This document shows positions 1 through 10,111 of a stretch of 43,292 bases of DNA, one piece after another. The translations under genes were made by a program, and so were the position numbers. Source of the stretch: Helicobacter sp. (lineage in GTDB: Bacteria; Campylobacterota; Campylobacteria; Campylobacterales; Helicobacteraceae); the NCBI GenBank assembly GCA_029264775.1, contig JARHYT010000016.1:1-43292 (forward strand), written 5' to 3'. The notes below the pieces were generated by a model, which did no database searches, was not told where the DNA came from, and saw only the letters and a program-made list of their open reading frames with translations. How positions within the stretch are numbered: position 1 is the stretch's first letter; every line of letters starts with the position of its first letter.

Positions 1-2
1 GT

Positions 3-1952
3 AGGCATGGTCATTTAAATGAGTTTAAAAGTGGTTTTGAAAAAATAGCACAAGGTGTTGATGAAAATAATGCGGTTGTATTGCCATTTTATATACGCGG
101 TATGTGGGGTAGTATATTTAGCAGAAGCAATGAACAATTTAGAGAACGCAAAAAAAGTTTCACAAAAAGAAATGTTAGTATTGCATTTGGAACGCCATTG
201 CCACTACACACACAAAAAGATAAAATTAAGGCTAAAGTTTTTGAAATGAGTTTTAAAGCTTGGGAACATCAATGTCAAAACTCATCAACGCTATCTGGAG
301 CTTTTATAGAATCTTGTAAAAGAGGTGGTGGAGATATAGCTATTATAGATACACAAACAGGCAGTATGTCATATAGAAAACTTTTAACCTTATGCGTGAT
401 GCTTAGTCAAGATATGAAAGAACTAGAGTTTAAACCTTTGCCTAAAAAAACCTCTAGCTGTTCTCTACCAAATGATTGTATAGGCATAATGCTTCCAGCT
501 TCAATTGCTAGTGTAATTTGTAATTTTTCTGCCATTATGGCAGGTAAAATAGTTGTGAATATAAATTTTACTGCTGGACAAAAAGCAGTCAAGAGTTCCA
601 TAGAATCATCAAACTTGAAACACATATATACATCAAAAAAATTCCTAGAAAGATTAAAATCTAAGGGTGTAGAGTTTGATTTCAATGATATGGTGCTACA
701 TTTCATGGAAGATATTGTGGAAAATGTAAAAAGACAAAAAATAGCATTCATAATTAATGCAATATTTGTTAGTATTGCTCCAACATGGCTTTTAAAGCTA
801 TTGTTTGCAAAAGATGGCAATATAAATTCTGTGTGTGCTATATTGTTTAGCAGTGGAAGTGAAGGGATTCCAAAAGGTGTTATGCTAAGCCATTTAAATA
901 TCATGAGTAATATAGCTCAAATTGCCGATGTTATACATGCTAAAAATGATGATACAATACTATCTTCATTGCCACCATTTCACGCATTTGGATTAACCGT
1001 TACTACTTTTATGCCTTTAATTGAAAATATGCTTGTTGTATCCCACGCAGATCCCACAGACGCATTAGGTGTGGCAAAGGCTATTGCACAAAATAAGGTA
1101 ACTATTATTTGTGCTACCTCAACACTGCTTGGCATATATGCAAGAAATCAAAAAATTGATAGAATCATGTTTGATAGCATTAGATTAACTGTTGCAGGTG
1201 CAGAAAAACTAAAACAGGAAATAAGAGAAGCATACACAATGAAATTCAATAAACCAATATATGAAGGTTATGGTGCAACAGAGACTACGCCTGTTGCTAG
1301 CGTAAATCTACCCGATGAGTTTGATGTTACTTTTTGGCAGATTCACAGAGCAAATAAAGAAGGTAGTGTAGGTATGCCTTTACCCGGAACTGCTGTAAGA
1401 ATTGTTGATTATGATACACTAGAAGAGCTGCCCACGGGGGAACATGGTTTAATACTAATTGGCGGGCATCAAATTATGGTTGGTTATCTAAACAATGAAG
1501 AAAAAACTAATGAAGTAATTATTGATTTACATGGCATCAGGTGGTATAAAAGTGGCGATAAAGGATACCTAGATTCCGATGGTTTCTTGCATATAACAGA
1601 TAGATATTCAAGATTTGCAAAAATTGGCGGTGAAATGATAAGTTTATCAAGTGTTGAGGATGAAATTGCAAAGGTATTTAAACTAAAAGATATTTCAAGC
1701 GAAGTAAAATTTTGTGCAGTAGGATTAGATGATACCAAAAAGGGAGAAAAAATTGTTCTGCTCATAGAATCTCCTGAGGATTTATATAAAGGAGCAATTG
1801 AAGCTATAAAAAAATCAGAAATAATAGCACTGAAAAAACCTAGTGAATATTTCGTTGTTGATAAAATACCAATACTTGGTAGCGGTAAAGTTGATTTAAA
1901 AAATACAAAGGAGCTTGCAAAAGACATAGAAAAGCAGAAAAATGGTGCTTAG
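3..1952 (+). CDS. aas: Bifunctional acyl-ACP synthetase / lysophospholipid acyltransferase, 3' part (5' end outside window)
   Basis: The reading frame is open from base 3 with no stop upstream. The track start at 81 is only an internal TTG, and the gene begins outside the window. The first residues (FYIRGMWGSIFSR) resemble the end of a PlsC-type glycerolipid acyltransferase domain. The rest is an AMP-binding adenylating domain: the phosphate loop SSGSEGIPKG near base 855, YGATETTP near 1270, the GDKGYLD/DRYSRFAKIGGE hinge near 1555-1635, and a C-terminal GSGKVD with the usual catalytic lysine. This order (acyltransferase then acyl-ACP ligase) is that of Aas, which activates fatty acids on ACP and reacylates lysophosphatidylethanolamine at the inner membrane. 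Known for the family: a phospholipid repair role. Seen here: only the tail of the acyltransferase half, so its HxxxxD motif cannot be checked. Confidence 0.82.
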   Translation, partial: RHGHLNEFKSGFEKIAQGVDENNAVVLPFYIRGMWGSIFSRSNEQFRERKKSFTKRNVSIAFGTPLPLHTQKDKIKAKVFEMSFKAWEHQCQNSSTLSGAFIESCKRGGGDIAIIDTQTGSMSYRKLLTLCVMLSQDMKELEFKPLPKKTSSCSLPNDCIGIMLPASIASVICNFSAIMAGKIVVNINFTAGQKAVKSSIESSNLKHIYTSKKFLERLKSKGVEFDFNDMVLHFMEDIVENVKRQKIAFIINAIFVSIAPTWLLKLLFAKDGNINSVCAILFSSGSEGIPKGVMLSHLNIMSNIAQIADVIHAKNDDTILSSLPPFHAFGLTVTTFMPLIENMLVVSHADPTDALGVAKAIAQNKVTIICATSTLLGIYARNQKIDRIMFDSIRLTVAGAEKLKQEIREAYTMKFNKPIYEGYGATETTPVASVNLPDEFDVTFWQIHRANKEGSVGMPLPGTAVRIVDYDTLEELPTGEHGLILIGGHQIMVGYLNNEEKTNEVIIDLHGIRWYKSGDKGYLDSDGFLHITDRYSRFAKIGGEMISLSSVEDEIAKVFKLKDISSEVKFCAVGLDDTKKGEKIVLLIESPEDLYKGAIEAIKKSEIIALKKPSEYFVVDKIPILGSGKVDLKNTKELAKDIEKQKNGA

Positions 1953-1976
1953 TTTAACTCAAGTAAAATTAAATTT

Positions 1977-1998
1977 TTGTGTACTTTGTTTTACACAA
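1977..1998 (+). terminator. Possible weak terminator hairpin after aas
   Basis: Seven-base inverted arms TTGTGTA and TACACAA around an 8-base loop lie just downstream of the aas stop. There is no strong T-run after the right arm, so this is a weak candidate only. Confidence 0.25.
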
Positions 1999-2074
1999 CA
2001 TATTTAGCTTTGTTGTTTAAATAATAACAATAAAATTATTTAACAATAAGATAACAACCAAGAAAGGACAATAA

Positions 2075-4546
2075 ATGAATAATAAGGAATTACATAAAGA
2101 AAACTACAATCATGTATCCATAGAATCTAAATGGCAGAAAATATGGCTTGATTCAAAGGTGTTTGAGCCAAGCGATGATTTTTCAAAACCAAAAAAGTAT
2201 ATATTGTCAATGTTTCCATATCCAAGCGGTGCTATTCATATGGGACATGTTCGTAATTATTGTATAGGTGATGCCATAGCTAGATATTATCGAATGCATG
2301 GTTTTAATGTTTTGCATCCAATAGGATTTGATGCGTTTGGTATGCCAGCCGAAAATGCAGCAATTAAGCACAAAGTTCATCCAAAAGAATGGACATATTC
2401 AAATATGGAAGTTATGCTAAAAGAGTTAAATAACTTGGGATTGAGTTTTTCTCAAGATAGAATCCTAGAAACTTGCAATCCAACATATAGCAGGCATGAG
2501 CAAGAGTTTTTTATACAAGCATGGAAAAAGGGGCTAGTGTATAGAAAAAAGGCTTTTTTAAATTGGTGTCCAAAGGATTTAACAGTCCTTGCAAACGAAC
2601 AAGTTATAGATGGTAAATGTTGGCGTTGCGATACAGATGTAGTGCAAAAAGAGATGTATCAATACTATCTTAAGATAACAGATTACGCAAATGAGTTATT
2701 ACAAGATCTAGATACCTTGGAGGGCAAATGGCCACAGCAGGTTCTCAGTATGCAGAGAAATTGGATAGGTAAGTCTGAGGGATTAGAATTTCATTTTGAG
2801 CTAGATTCTAAATCAAAAGAAATGCTTGATAATAAAATATCTCATTTAGGTGTTTATACCACAAGGGCAGATACATTGTATGGCGTTAGCTATTGCGTAG
2901 TTGCTCCAGAACATAAAATAGTAGATATTTTGATAGAAAAAAAACTTTTATCAGATGATTCAATCAAGCAAATAAATATTATAAAAAATCAAGGTGAAAA
3001 AGAGCGTTCAAAGGCGGACAAAGAGGGCTTAGAATTACCACTTTTTGTAATTCATCCTCTAACACAAAAAAAGATTCCATTATGGGTAGGTAATTTTGTG
3101 CTTATTAACTATGGTTTTGGTGCTATTATGAGCGTACCTAGCCACGATGAAAGAGATTTTGAGTTTGCAAAAAAATATAATCTACCTTTTGTTCCAGTAA
3201 TATGTGCTAATGGAGATCATGATGGTATTAATCAAGTAAATACCGATGATGGGATTTTATGTAATAGTGATGTATATTCAAATCTAACAAGCAAAGAAGC
3301 TAGAAAAAAAATTATTGATTTTTTCGAAAAAAATAATATTGGTAAAAGAACTATAAACTACAGACTAAGGGATTGGGGAATATCAAGACAAAGATACTGG
3401 GGTACTCCTATACCATTAATACATTGTGAAAAATGTGGCATTGTAGAGGAAATAAATTTGCCAGTAATCCTACCAGAAGATATAGAAATAACAGGAGAAG
3501 GTAATCCATTAGAAAATCATGCTACTTGGAAGTATGTAAAATGTCCAAAATGTAATTGTGATGCAATTAGAGAGACAGATACTATGGATACATTTATGGA
3601 ATCTAGTTGGTATTTTTTACATTACACCACACCAAAACATTTAAGAGACAGACAAGCATTTTGCAATGATTTTTTAAAATATTTTATGGAAGTAGATGAG
3701 TATATAGGTGGTATAGAACACGCAATATTACACTTATTATATGCAAGATTCTTTACAAAGATGCTTAGAGATCTAGACTATATTGATTTTAGCGAACCTT
3801 TTATGAATCTATTAACACAAGGTATGGTTTTAAAAAATGGTGCAAAAATGAGTAAAAGTATCGGTAATATAGTAGAACCTAGCGACATAATAAATACTTA
3901 TGGTGCAGATACTGCTAGATTATTTACACTTTTTGCTGCACCTCCAACATATGCGTTAGAATGGAATGATGAGGGTGTAAAAGGCTGTTATAAATTTATT
4001 TGTAGATTAATAGATAGAAAAATTAGAGTACAAAAAACAACAGAGATTCCAACAATCAATGTTGGCACATTGTCAAAAGATTCTAAAATAGCAAGAACAA
4101 AGGTATATGAAGCATTACAAAAGCAACAAAATATATTTAGCAAAAAAATAGAGAATTATCCATTCAATGTAATAATTGCAGCGTGTATGGAAGCACATAA
4201 TGCAATATCTGCACAAGATGATGATATGGTATTTACAGAGGGATATTTTGTATTGTTACACATTTTAGAATGTTTTATCCCACACATAGCTAGTGAATTA
4301 AGCAAAGAACTTTTTGATTTATCAAACTTTAAGCCCATACAAATAGATAATAATGCGTTTATAAAAGATGAAATCATATTCATTGTAAGTGTAAATGGTA
4401 AAAAAAGAGGGGAAATATCAGTAGATCCAAATACAACAAAGGATGAAATATTAAGTAAAGCAAAAATATCTGTACAAAAATGGATAACAAGCGATATTAA
4501 AAAAGAAATATATGTTCCAAATAAACTGGTAAATTTTGTTATATAA
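2075..4546 (+). CDS. leuS: Leucyl-tRNA synthetase
   Basis: This is a class Ia aminoacyl-tRNA synthetase that charges tRNA-Leu in the cytoplasm. The 823 residues are normal for bacterial LeuRS. The HIGH motif appears as HMGH at residues 55-58, preceded by the FPYPSG signature. The KMSKS loop is at about 591-595, followed by IGN. The editing (CP1) insert contains TTRADTLYG and the [13 protein letters not shown] stretch, with the conserved aspartate of the editing site. Paired CxxC motifs (CEKCG, CPKCN) suggest a zinc site. The ATG has a clear AAAGGA ribosome-binding site. It stands alone: 122 bases separate it from aas and 255 from the next gene. Nothing looks broken. Confidence 0.98.
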   Translation: MNNKELHKENYNHVSIESKWQKIWLDSKVFEPSDDFSKPKKYILSMFPYPSGAIHMGHVRNYCIGDAIARYYRMHGFNVLHPIGFDAFGMPAENAAIKHKVHPKEWTYSNMEVMLKELNNLGLSFSQDRILETCNPTYSRHEQEFFIQAWKKGLVYRKKAFLNWCPKDLTVLANEQVIDGKCWRCDTDVVQKEMYQYYLKITDYANELLQDLDTLEGKWPQQVLSMQRNWIGKSEGLEFHFELDSKSKEMLDNKISHLGVYTTRADTLYGVSYCVVAPEHKIVDILIEKKLLSDDSIKQINIIKNQGEKERSKADKEGLELPLFVIHPLTQKKIPLWVGNFVLINYGFGAIMSVPSHDERDFEFAKKYNLPFVPVICANGDHDGINQVNTDDGILCNSDVYSNLTSKEARKKIIDFFEKNNIGKRTINYRLRDWGISRQRYWGTPIPLIHCEKCGIVEEINLPVILPEDIEITGEGNPLENHATWKYVKCPKCNCDAIRETDTMDTFMESSWYFLHYTTPKHLRDRQAFCNDFLKYFMEVDEYIGGIEHAILHLLYARFFTKMLRDLDYIDFSEPFMNLLTQGMVLKNGAKMSKSIGNIVEPSDIINTYGADTARLFTLFAAPPTYALEWNDEGVKGCYKFICRLIDRKIRVQKTTEIPTINVGTLSKDSKIARTKVYEALQKQQNIFSKKIENYPFNVIIAACMEAHNAISAQDDDMVFTEGYFVLLHILECFIPHIASELSKELFDLSNFKPIQIDNNAFIKDEIIFIVSVNGKKRGEISVDPNTTKDEILSKAKISVQKWITSDIKKEIYVPNKLVNFVI

Positions 4547-4763
4547 GTGAATTGTAAAATGATTTATAAATGCATCTTAGATATTGTATAGCTTAATATA
4601 AAATGGAATCTAAAATTTATCTATTTTTATTATCATCTCAAAATCCTTATAGCTTATAAGTAGTATTAAGATATACAGATACAAGGGTTGTGAATTTAAG
4701 TAAAGTTTATGTTGGTTATCAGATTTCACAATGTTATTATTGGTAAAACACCAAGAATTATTT

Positions 4764-4769
4764 TATAAT
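4764..4769 (+). promoter_or_regulatory. Predicted -10 box of the phosphoramidate cassette
   Basis: A consensus TATAAT lies 38 bases upstream of the first cassette ATG in an AT-rich leader. No convincing -35 is visible, which is usual for epsilonproteobacterial sigma-70 promoters. AAAGGA at 4791-4796 serves as ribosome-binding site. Confidence 0.4.
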
Positions 4770-4801
4770 ACCATTTCGGATTTGTACTAAAAAGGAATTT
4801 A

Positions 4802-7129
4802 ATGTTACCATTTAAAAGTAAAGCACAAAATTTGCAATCTCTTAGCAAAATTTTAAAATCTGCGGAGATTCTACCACTTATTATCATAAAAAAAGATTCG
4901 CTGAAACATGATTTAGAAAGTATATTGCAAGATATTTATGATTTAAATGCAAAAAGGATCATAGTTAGAAGTTCATCTTTAAATGAAGATTCTATAAATA
5001 GCTCTAATGCGGGGGCTTTTTTAAGTATATCTAATATTGATGTGAATAGTAAAGAGTCTGTTGTAAATGCTTTATGTAAGGTAGCAGATTCTATGCCAAA
5101 TGATAATGATGAGATATTGGTGCAACCATATTTACAAAATATTGAACTTTTTGGTGTCGCTTTTAGTGTTGATAAGGATAATTTTGCCCCATATTATTGT
5201 ATAGAATGTGATGATAGTGGCTCTAGTAGTAGCATTACAGATGGTAGTAGCAAAAATAAAATAAGTTATTTTTGTCATAGAGATACTACTGAATATACGA
5301 GCGATATTTATTTAACACAAATAATTGAGCTTATTAGGGAATTAGAATCTATATTTAATCATACCTTTTTAGACATAGAGTTTGCTTTTGTAAATACTAA
5401 CAAAAGAACACAATTATATTGTTTGCAAGTTCGCCCACTAGTAAAAAATGAAATAAATCTATTTCATTCATTGCCATATGATGCACTTTCTAGGCTACAC
5501 AAGAGATTTTGTGGCTTTTCTAAAAAGATGCCAAAAATATTAGGCGATAAAGCCATATTTGGTGTTATGCCAGATTGGAATCCTGCTGAAATAATAGGCT
5601 TGCGTCCAAAGAGATTAGCACTTAGTTTGTATAAAGAAATTGTTACAGATAATATATGGGCTTATCAAAGAGATAATTATGGCTATAGAAGCTTGCATTC
5701 ACACCCGCTTATGCATTCATTTTTAGGGATTCCATATATCGATGTTAGATGCTCTTTTAACTCTTTTATACCCAAAACGCTAGATGATAGAATCTCTGAA
5801 AAATTAGTTAATTATTATATAAACAAATTAATACAAAATCCGCAGTTTCACGACAAAATAGAATTTGAAATTGTGTTTTCGTGCTACGACTTTAATACGC
5901 CAAATGCCCTTTTATCACTGAAAAATCAAGGCTTTAATACAAATGAGATAAAACGAATTGAATTTGCACTATTGGAGCTTACTAATTTGATTATTGATAC
6001 GGATAATGGATATTATGCAAAAGATTTAAAAAAGATAGAAAAATTAAAAGATTCTTATGAGAACATAATAAATTCTAATTATTCTTTAATCGATAAGATC
6101 TATTGGAGTATTGAAGAATGCAAAAGACTTGGAACCCTACCTTTTGCTGGTATAGCTAGAGCTGGATTTATTGCTATGCTTTTACTTAATTCTCTAGTTA
6201 AAATAGGCTTTTTAAGCATAGAACAAAAACAACAATTTTTAAACTCATTAAACACAGTGAGCAAACAATTAAGCAATAGTATAGCACATTTAACAAATGA
6301 TAACAAAGATTTATTTTTGCATAAGTTTGGTCATTTAAGGGCAGGTAGTTATGATATATTATCTCCTAGATACGATGAAGATTTTGATAAATATTTTAAC
6401 ATTAACACAAATACACATGATGTATCAAAAATAGAATTTAATCTAAGTGATGAAAAACTAAAAGAGCTTGATATTATTCTAAATGAGCATGGCTTGAAAA
6501 TAGATTCTAAAAACTTCTTTGCTTTTATAAAAACTGCTATTGAGGGCAGAGAATATGCAAAATTTGAATTTAGTAAATTATTATCATACACTCTTTACTT
6601 AGTTGGCGAGCTTGGAAAACATTATGATATTAGCAAAGAAGATATGGCACATTTAGATATTAATGATATTCTATCATTATATTCTAGTTTATATTCAAGA
6701 AGTCCAAAGCAAAGATTACTAGATAATATCAAATTGCATAAAGAAGAATATAATCTTACGCTGGCAATTAAATTGCCTCAATTAATTAGTAATCCAAATC
6801 AAATATTTTCTTTTAAAACAGATAGCATAATGCCAAATTTCATTACACAAAAATCAATTATGTGCTTAACCGCTAAAGCTGATGATAAAGATTTAGAGGG
6901 AAAAATTGTACTTATTTATGCTGCCGATCCGGGATTTGATTATCTATTTACAAAAAATATTGCTGGTTTTGTTACTTGCTATGGCGGTGCAAATTCACAT
7001 ATGGCTATTCGTGCATCTGAACTTTGTTTGCCCGCTGTTATTGGAGTTGGTGAAGAAAATTATCAAAGATACTTAAAGGCAAAACGATTGAAGATTGATT
7101 GTGAAAGCGAGCAAATAATATGTCTTTAA
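4802..7129 (+). CDS. PEP-synthase-like kinase, predicted L-glutamine (amide) kinase of Cj1418 type
   Basis: The N-terminal third is a PEP/pyruvate-binding ATP-grasp-like domain. It has [10 protein letters not shown] at about 54-63 followed by SNAGAF, and ends in LYCLQVRPL near residue 210. The far C-terminus is a PEP-utilising mobile phosphohistidine domain, [11 protein letters not shown], with the catalytic histidine at about residue 733, then CLPAVIGVG. The middle lacks the PEP/pyruvate TIM barrel of true PpsA, so this is a rearranged family member. Known: C. jejuni Cj1418, of similar size and architecture, phosphorylates the side-chain amide of L-glutamine in O-methyl phosphoramidate synthesis. 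Inferred here from the four following genes, which match the later steps. It overlaps the next gene by 10 bases, implying translational coupling. A generic phosphotransferase remains possible on sequence alone. Confidence 0.85.
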   Translation: MLPFKSKAQNLQSLSKILKSAEILPLIIIKKDSLKHDLESILQDIYDLNAKRIIVRSSSLNEDSINSSNAGAFLSISNIDVNSKESVVNALCKVADSMPNDNDEILVQPYLQNIELFGVAFSVDKDNFAPYYCIECDDSGSSSSITDGSSKNKISYFCHRDTTEYTSDIYLTQIIELIRELESIFNHTFLDIEFAFVNTNKRTQLYCLQVRPLVKNEINLFHSLPYDALSRLHKRFCGFSKKMPKILGDKAIFGVMPDWNPAEIIGLRPKRLALSLYKEIVTDNIWAYQRDNYGYRSLHSHPLMHSFLGIPYIDVRCSFNSFIPKTLDDRISEKLVNYYINKLIQNPQFHDKIEFEIVFSCYDFNTPNALLSLKNQGFNTNEIKRIEFALLELTNLIIDTDNGYYAKDLKKIEKLKDSYENIINSNYSLIDKIYWSIEECKRLGTLPFAGIARAGFIAMLLLNSLVKIGFLSIEQKQQFLNSLNTVSKQLSNSIAHLTNDNKDLFLHKFGHLRAGSYDILSPRYDEDFDKYFNINTNTHDVSKIEFNLSDEKLKELDIILNEHGLKIDSKNFFAFIKTAIEGREYAKFEFSKLLSYTLYLVGELGKHYDISKEDMAHLDINDILSLYSSLYSRSPKQRLLDNIKLHKEEYNLTLAIKLPQLISNPNQIFSFKTDSIMPNFITQKSIMCLTAKADDKDLEGKIVLIYAADPGFDYLFTKNIAGFVTCYGGANSHMAIRASELCLPAVIGVGEENYQRYLKAKRLKIDCESEQIICL

Positions 7130-7737
7130 AAAAATGTATTGCTATTTCGCAAAGATTATACAAGGTAACAGAGTACTATGAATTAAGAGAAACACTAAGT
7201 CTTGATTGGGGTATATTTTTTAGAAACTATTTAAGTGATTTCTTAATGCTTCCTTTAAGTGTAGAGCAAGATTTTTCATCATATATTCCATTAATAAAAG
7301 GTGTAATTCTCAGTGGCGGTAATGATTTATCAATATTTAGCAATCATATGCTTTCTAAAAAAAGAGATAAATTTGAAACAAATGTAATAGAAGTATGTAT
7401 AAAATATTCTATACCTATTTTGGGAATTTGTCGTGGTGCACAGCTAATAGCACATTATTTTGAATCAACTTTAGAAACATGCAAAGAACATATAGGAAAA
7501 CATGATATACAACAAGGTAGCGAAAGGTTTGTTGTAAATTCATATCATAATTATGGCATAAAAAAATTAGGCAACAATTTAGTGCCTCTTGCGTTTAGTG
7601 ATGATTTCTACATAGAATCTTTTAAACACGAATTGTTACCCATATATGGTATTATGTGGCATATTGAAAGAGATGATGGTATGATAAATGATGGTATTTT
7701 TAAAGATTGGATTAATCTAGTAAAGGATAAAAAGTGA
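7120..7737 (+). CDS. Class I glutamine amidotransferase-like hydrolase, predicted gamma-glutamyl-CDP-amidate hydrolase (Cj1417 type)
   Basis: A 205-residue stand-alone class I GATase fold. The nucleophile elbow GICRGAQ places the cysteine at 104. The partner histidine and glutamate are at 181 and 183 in MWHIERD, replacing the usual [13 protein letters not shown] at 61-70 is the typical oxyanion-strand region. Known: Cj1417 of C. jejuni cleaves the gamma-glutamyl bond of CDP-L-glutamine to release glutamate and cytidine diphosphoramidate. The assignment rests on the family plus its place between the kinase and the nucleotidyltransferase. It starts inside the upstream gene and its stop overlaps the GTG of the next one. 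A gamma-glutamyl-GABA hydrolase (PuuD-like) is the alternative from sequence alone, but the context argues against it. Confidence 0.85.
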   Translation: MSLKKCIAISQRLYKVTEYYELRETLSLDWGIFFRNYLSDFLMLPLSVEQDFSSYIPLIKGVILSGGNDLSIFSNHMLSKKRDKFETNVIEVCIKYSIPILGICRGAQLIAHYFESTLETCKEHIGKHDIQQGSERFVVNSYHNYGIKKLGNNLVPLAFSDDFYIESFKHELLPIYGIMWHIERDDGMINDGIFKDWINLVKDKK

Positions 7738-8498
7738 AAGCAATTATATTAGCTGCTGGTTTTGGTTCTAGGCTTATGCCACTAACAGAAAATATTCCAA
7801 AATGTATGGTGAGATATAAAGGTAAAAGACTTATTGATTATGAATTAGAAGCTCTAAAACATGCTGGTGTAAAAGAAGTTGGCATTGTTGGTGGATACTT
7901 GTTTGAGGTATTAAAAAAATATGTTGATTCTAAATATAATGATATAAAATTTTATCAAAACATAAATTACGATAAAACAAATATGCTTTATACTTTATTT
8001 TGTGCTAGGGAATTTATGGAGAGTTGCATAAGAGATAAAGAAGATATTGTTATATCTTATGCAGATATTGTATATTTTAGCGATAGTGTTTCAAAGCTAA
8101 TAAATTGTAATTTTGATTTAGGCATAATAATTGATAAAAGATGGCAAGAACTCTGGCAAAAGAGGTTTGATGATCCACTTAGTGATGCAGAAACACTAAA
8201 GCTTAACAACAATAATATTATTGAATTGGGTAAAAAAGCAAAAAATTATACAGATATACAAGGACAATATATAGGGCTCTTTAGAATCTCTCATGGCTTT
8301 TTATCTGAAGTATTAAAATTTTATGATGGTCTAGATAGAAACAGAATCTATGATTCTAAGGATTTTAATAACATGTATATGACCAGCTTTTTACAAAGTT
8401 TAATTGATAAATTTCACAATGCCTTTGCAGTAGAAATTTTTGGTAACTGGTGTGAAATCGATTTCAAAAGTGATTTAGATATTGATTATGTGAGGTGA
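7734..8498 (+). CDS. LicC-like nucleotidyltransferase, predicted CTP:phosphoglutamine cytidylyltransferase (Cj1416 type)
   Basis: 254 residues of the sugar-phosphate nucleotidyltransferase fold. The signature LAAGFGSRL is at residues 6-14, with the nucleotide-binding lysine in IPK at 21-23. A metal-binding aspartate is likely at 111 in SYADIVYF. KTNMLYTL near 81-88 recalls the choline-phosphate cytidylyltransferase LicC. Known: Cj1416 couples CTP to L-glutamine phosphate, giving CDP-L-glutamine. The GTG start overlaps the preceding stop by four bases (GTGA), typical of coupled translation. A sugar or choline-phosphate cytidylyltransferase is the alternative, but no choline or sugar genes accompany it. 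Confidence 0.85.
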   Translation: MKAIILAAGFGSRLMPLTENIPKCMVRYKGKRLIDYELEALKHAGVKEVGIVGGYLFEVLKKYVDSKYNDIKFYQNINYDKTNMLYTLFCAREFMESCIRDKEDIVISYADIVYFSDSVSKLINCNFDLGIIIDKRWQELWQKRFDDPLSDAETLKLNNNNIIELGKKAKNYTDIQGQYIGLFRISHGFLSEVLKFYDGLDRNRIYDSKDFNNMYMTSFLQSLIDKFHNAFAVEIFGNWCEIDFKSDLDIDYVR

Positions 8499-8501
8499 AT
8501 T

Positions 8502-9005
8502 TTGGAATACGGATTAATTTTTATTACAGGGCTTAGTGGTAGCGGTAAAAGTACTTTATCACAAGAACTAATTAAGCAACTGCAGATTAAAAACAATATA
8601 AAAGCCATATGGCTTGATGGAGATTTACTTAGAGAATGCGTTGGAAATATTGATTATAGCAAGGAGGGTAGAGAGAATATGGCAATGTATTATGTTAGAA
8701 CGGCTAAAATGCTTGTGGAGCAGGGATTTTTAGTTGTTCTTTCTACAATATCCATGTTTGATTCTGTAAGAAAGTTTAATAGAGATAACATTAAAAATTA
8801 CATTGAAATATATCTAAATGTATCAAAAGATATTCTTGCAAAGAGGGATAGCAAGGGATTTTATAAAAATAATGCTAATAATATGGCAGGGATAAATCAA
8901 GAAATAGAATTGCCAACCAAAAGCGATTTAATATTTTGCGATAATTATGATATTAATGAAGCAATTACGCAAATCTTAAATATATGTAAGGATAAATGTG
9001 ATTAA
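8502..9005 (+). CDS. CysC-like kinase, predicted cytidine diphosphoramidate kinase (Cj1415 type)
   Basis: A 167-residue P-loop kinase of the adenylylsulfate kinase family. Walker A GLSGSGKST is at 10-18, and LDGDLLRE at 38-45 corresponds to the LDGDNVR substrate loop of APS kinases. Next comes GRENM where CysC normally has DR.EN. It starts at TTG, just after GAGGTG, three bases behind the previous stop. Known: Cj1415, annotated CysC, actually phosphorylates the 3'-hydroxyl of cytidine diphosphoramidate, giving the activated donor. No cysDN, cysH or other sulfate-assimilation gene is in the window, so I infer the phosphoramidate role. A true APS kinase is the main alternative. Confidence 0.83.
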   Translation: MEYGLIFITGLSGSGKSTLSQELIKQLQIKNNIKAIWLDGDLLRECVGNIDYSKEGRENMAMYYVRTAKMLVEQGFLVVLSTISMFDSVRKFNRDNIKNYIEIYLNVSKDILAKRDSKGFYKNNANNMAGINQEIELPTKSDLIFCDNYDINEAITQILNICKDKCD

Positions 9006-9936
9006 GATAGATACATCATTTCTTTATGAAATTGTTATGATTGCTATAGAATCTGGTGATATTGTAATGAGTTTTTATGATAATATGGATTTTAGATTAA
9101 AAGATGATAAAAGCCCGATTACACAAGCAGATATAGAATCTAATAATCATATTGCAAGTAGATTAAAGGCTATAAGTGATTATAAGATATGTTCTGAAGA
9201 AGCAATAATGGATTATAATCAAAGATGCAATTTAAAGCATTATTGGCTAGTAGATCCACTTGATGGCACAAAAGATTTTTTAGCTAAAAATGGAAATTTT
9301 ACAATAAATATAGCATTAATTCATTATAATAGCCCAATTTTAGGAGTTGTATATGCTCCTTGCTTGCATGAAATGTATTTTGGATATAAAAATTATGGTG
9401 CATTTAGTTACAATATTGACAGCCTTAAGAATACATTAGCAAGAAAACAAATTAATAAAAAATGGCTTGATTCAAATAAAATAGCACTAAAAGAAAATAA
9501 TATAGCAAAAATATATGGGAATAATTTAGAATATTTATGCTTAATTGATGAAAATATCCGTAACCACATGCTGAATAATATTAATAATTTGCAAAATAAT
9601 TATATAACTATTGCATGTGATTCTATTTTTCACAGCTCCAAAACAACACAGGATTTTATAAAAAAATATGATTTAGCAGTTTTAAAAAGAGGTTCATCTC
9701 TTAAGGTCTGCTCTGTTGCAAGCGGATTGGCTAGTATTTATCCCCGTTTTAATGGAACTAGCGAGTGGGATACTGCTGCAAGCGATATAATACTTAGAGA
9801 ATCTGGAGGCATAATACTTGATTTAGCAACAAAACAACAAATGATTTATAATAAAGAAAATATAAAAAATAATTATTTTATCGCATTTGGTAAAAATCAA
9901 ATAGATAAGATAATTTATAAAGAATGCTTTGATTAA
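8998..9936 (+). CDS. cysQ: CysQ-like 3'(2'),5'-bisphosphate nucleotidase, predicted pCp phosphatase of the cassette
   Basis: A member of the inositol monophosphatase superfamily. The metal-binding motif WLVDPLDGT lies at 83-91, SEEA at 66-69 supplies the upstream acidic ligand, and the C-terminal motif EWDTAASDI is at 256-264. GSSLKVCSVASG and YPRFNGTSEWDTAA closely follow the CysQ pattern rather than that of plain inositol phosphatases. It is longer (312 residues) than usual CysQ (about 250-270), with an extra segment around 150-220. The GTG start lies 8 bases inside the kinase gene, so it belongs to the same operon. Known: CysQ removes the 3'-phosphate of PAP. Inferred: here it removes the 3'-phosphate of cytidine 3',5'-bisphosphate left after phosphoramidate transfer. 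Confidence 0.85.
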   Translation: MIKIDTSFLYEIVMIAIESGDIVMSFYDNMDFRLKDDKSPITQADIESNNHIASRLKAISDYKICSEEAIMDYNQRCNLKHYWLVDPLDGTKDFLAKNGNFTINIALIHYNSPILGVVYAPCLHEMYFGYKNYGAFSYNIDSLKNTLARKQINKKWLDSNKIALKENNIAKIYGNNLEYLCLIDENIRNHMLNNINNLQNNYITIACDSIFHSSKTTQDFIKKYDLAVLKRGSSLKVCSVASGLASIYPRFNGTSEWDTAASDIILRESGGIILDLATKQQMIYNKENIKNNYFIAFGKNQIDKIIYKECFD

Positions 9937-10001
9937 AAATATATTACATTATGCAAAATATTTTGTCATCGTGGTTTTTTGTGTGTTTTAGAATCAGTTT
10001 T

Positions 10002-10024
10002 AATGCTTAGATTAATTAAGCATT
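10002..10024. repeat. Inverted repeat between cassette and trpE
   Basis: Perfect 8-base arms AATGCTTA and TAAGCATT flank a 7-base loop, 65 bases after the cysQ-like stop. It could be a weak terminator or a binding site; there is no T-run on the plus strand. Confidence 0.3.
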
Positions 10025-10071
10025 TATAAATCTATTAAGGTACAATTTATTAAAAAGAAATACAAGTTTGC

Positions 10072-10077
10072 TACAAT
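10072..10077 (+). promoter_or_regulatory. Predicted -10 box of trpE-thiE
   Basis: TACAAT in the context TTTGCTACAATAAAG, 34 bases before the TTG start of trpE. This is a good epsilonproteobacterial extended -10, without a recognisable -35. Confidence 0.4.
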
Positions 10078-10111
10078 AAAGACTAATAAATAATAACTTA
10101 AAGGATTTCAA

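Noticed and set aside
81-83. TTG listed as start of the first long ORF
   Set aside because: It lies inside an uninterrupted frame that runs off the window edge, and the upstream residues still fit the acyltransferase domain.
55-249. 64-residue plus-strand ORF at the left edge
   Set aside because: It overlaps the aas reading frame, which is open from base 3 and has clear homology.
407-904. Long minus-strand ORFs opposite aas, trpE, kdsA, cysM and others
   Set aside because: They are antisense shadows of genes with strong homology, lack ribosome-binding sites and have serine/phenylalanine-rich low-complexity sequence.
8502-9936. CysC-CysQ as a sulfate assimilation (PAPS) module
   Set aside because: No cysDN, cysH or sulfotransferase gene is present, and both genes are coupled to the three phosphoramidate-type genes. 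Kept as an alternative, not the main call.
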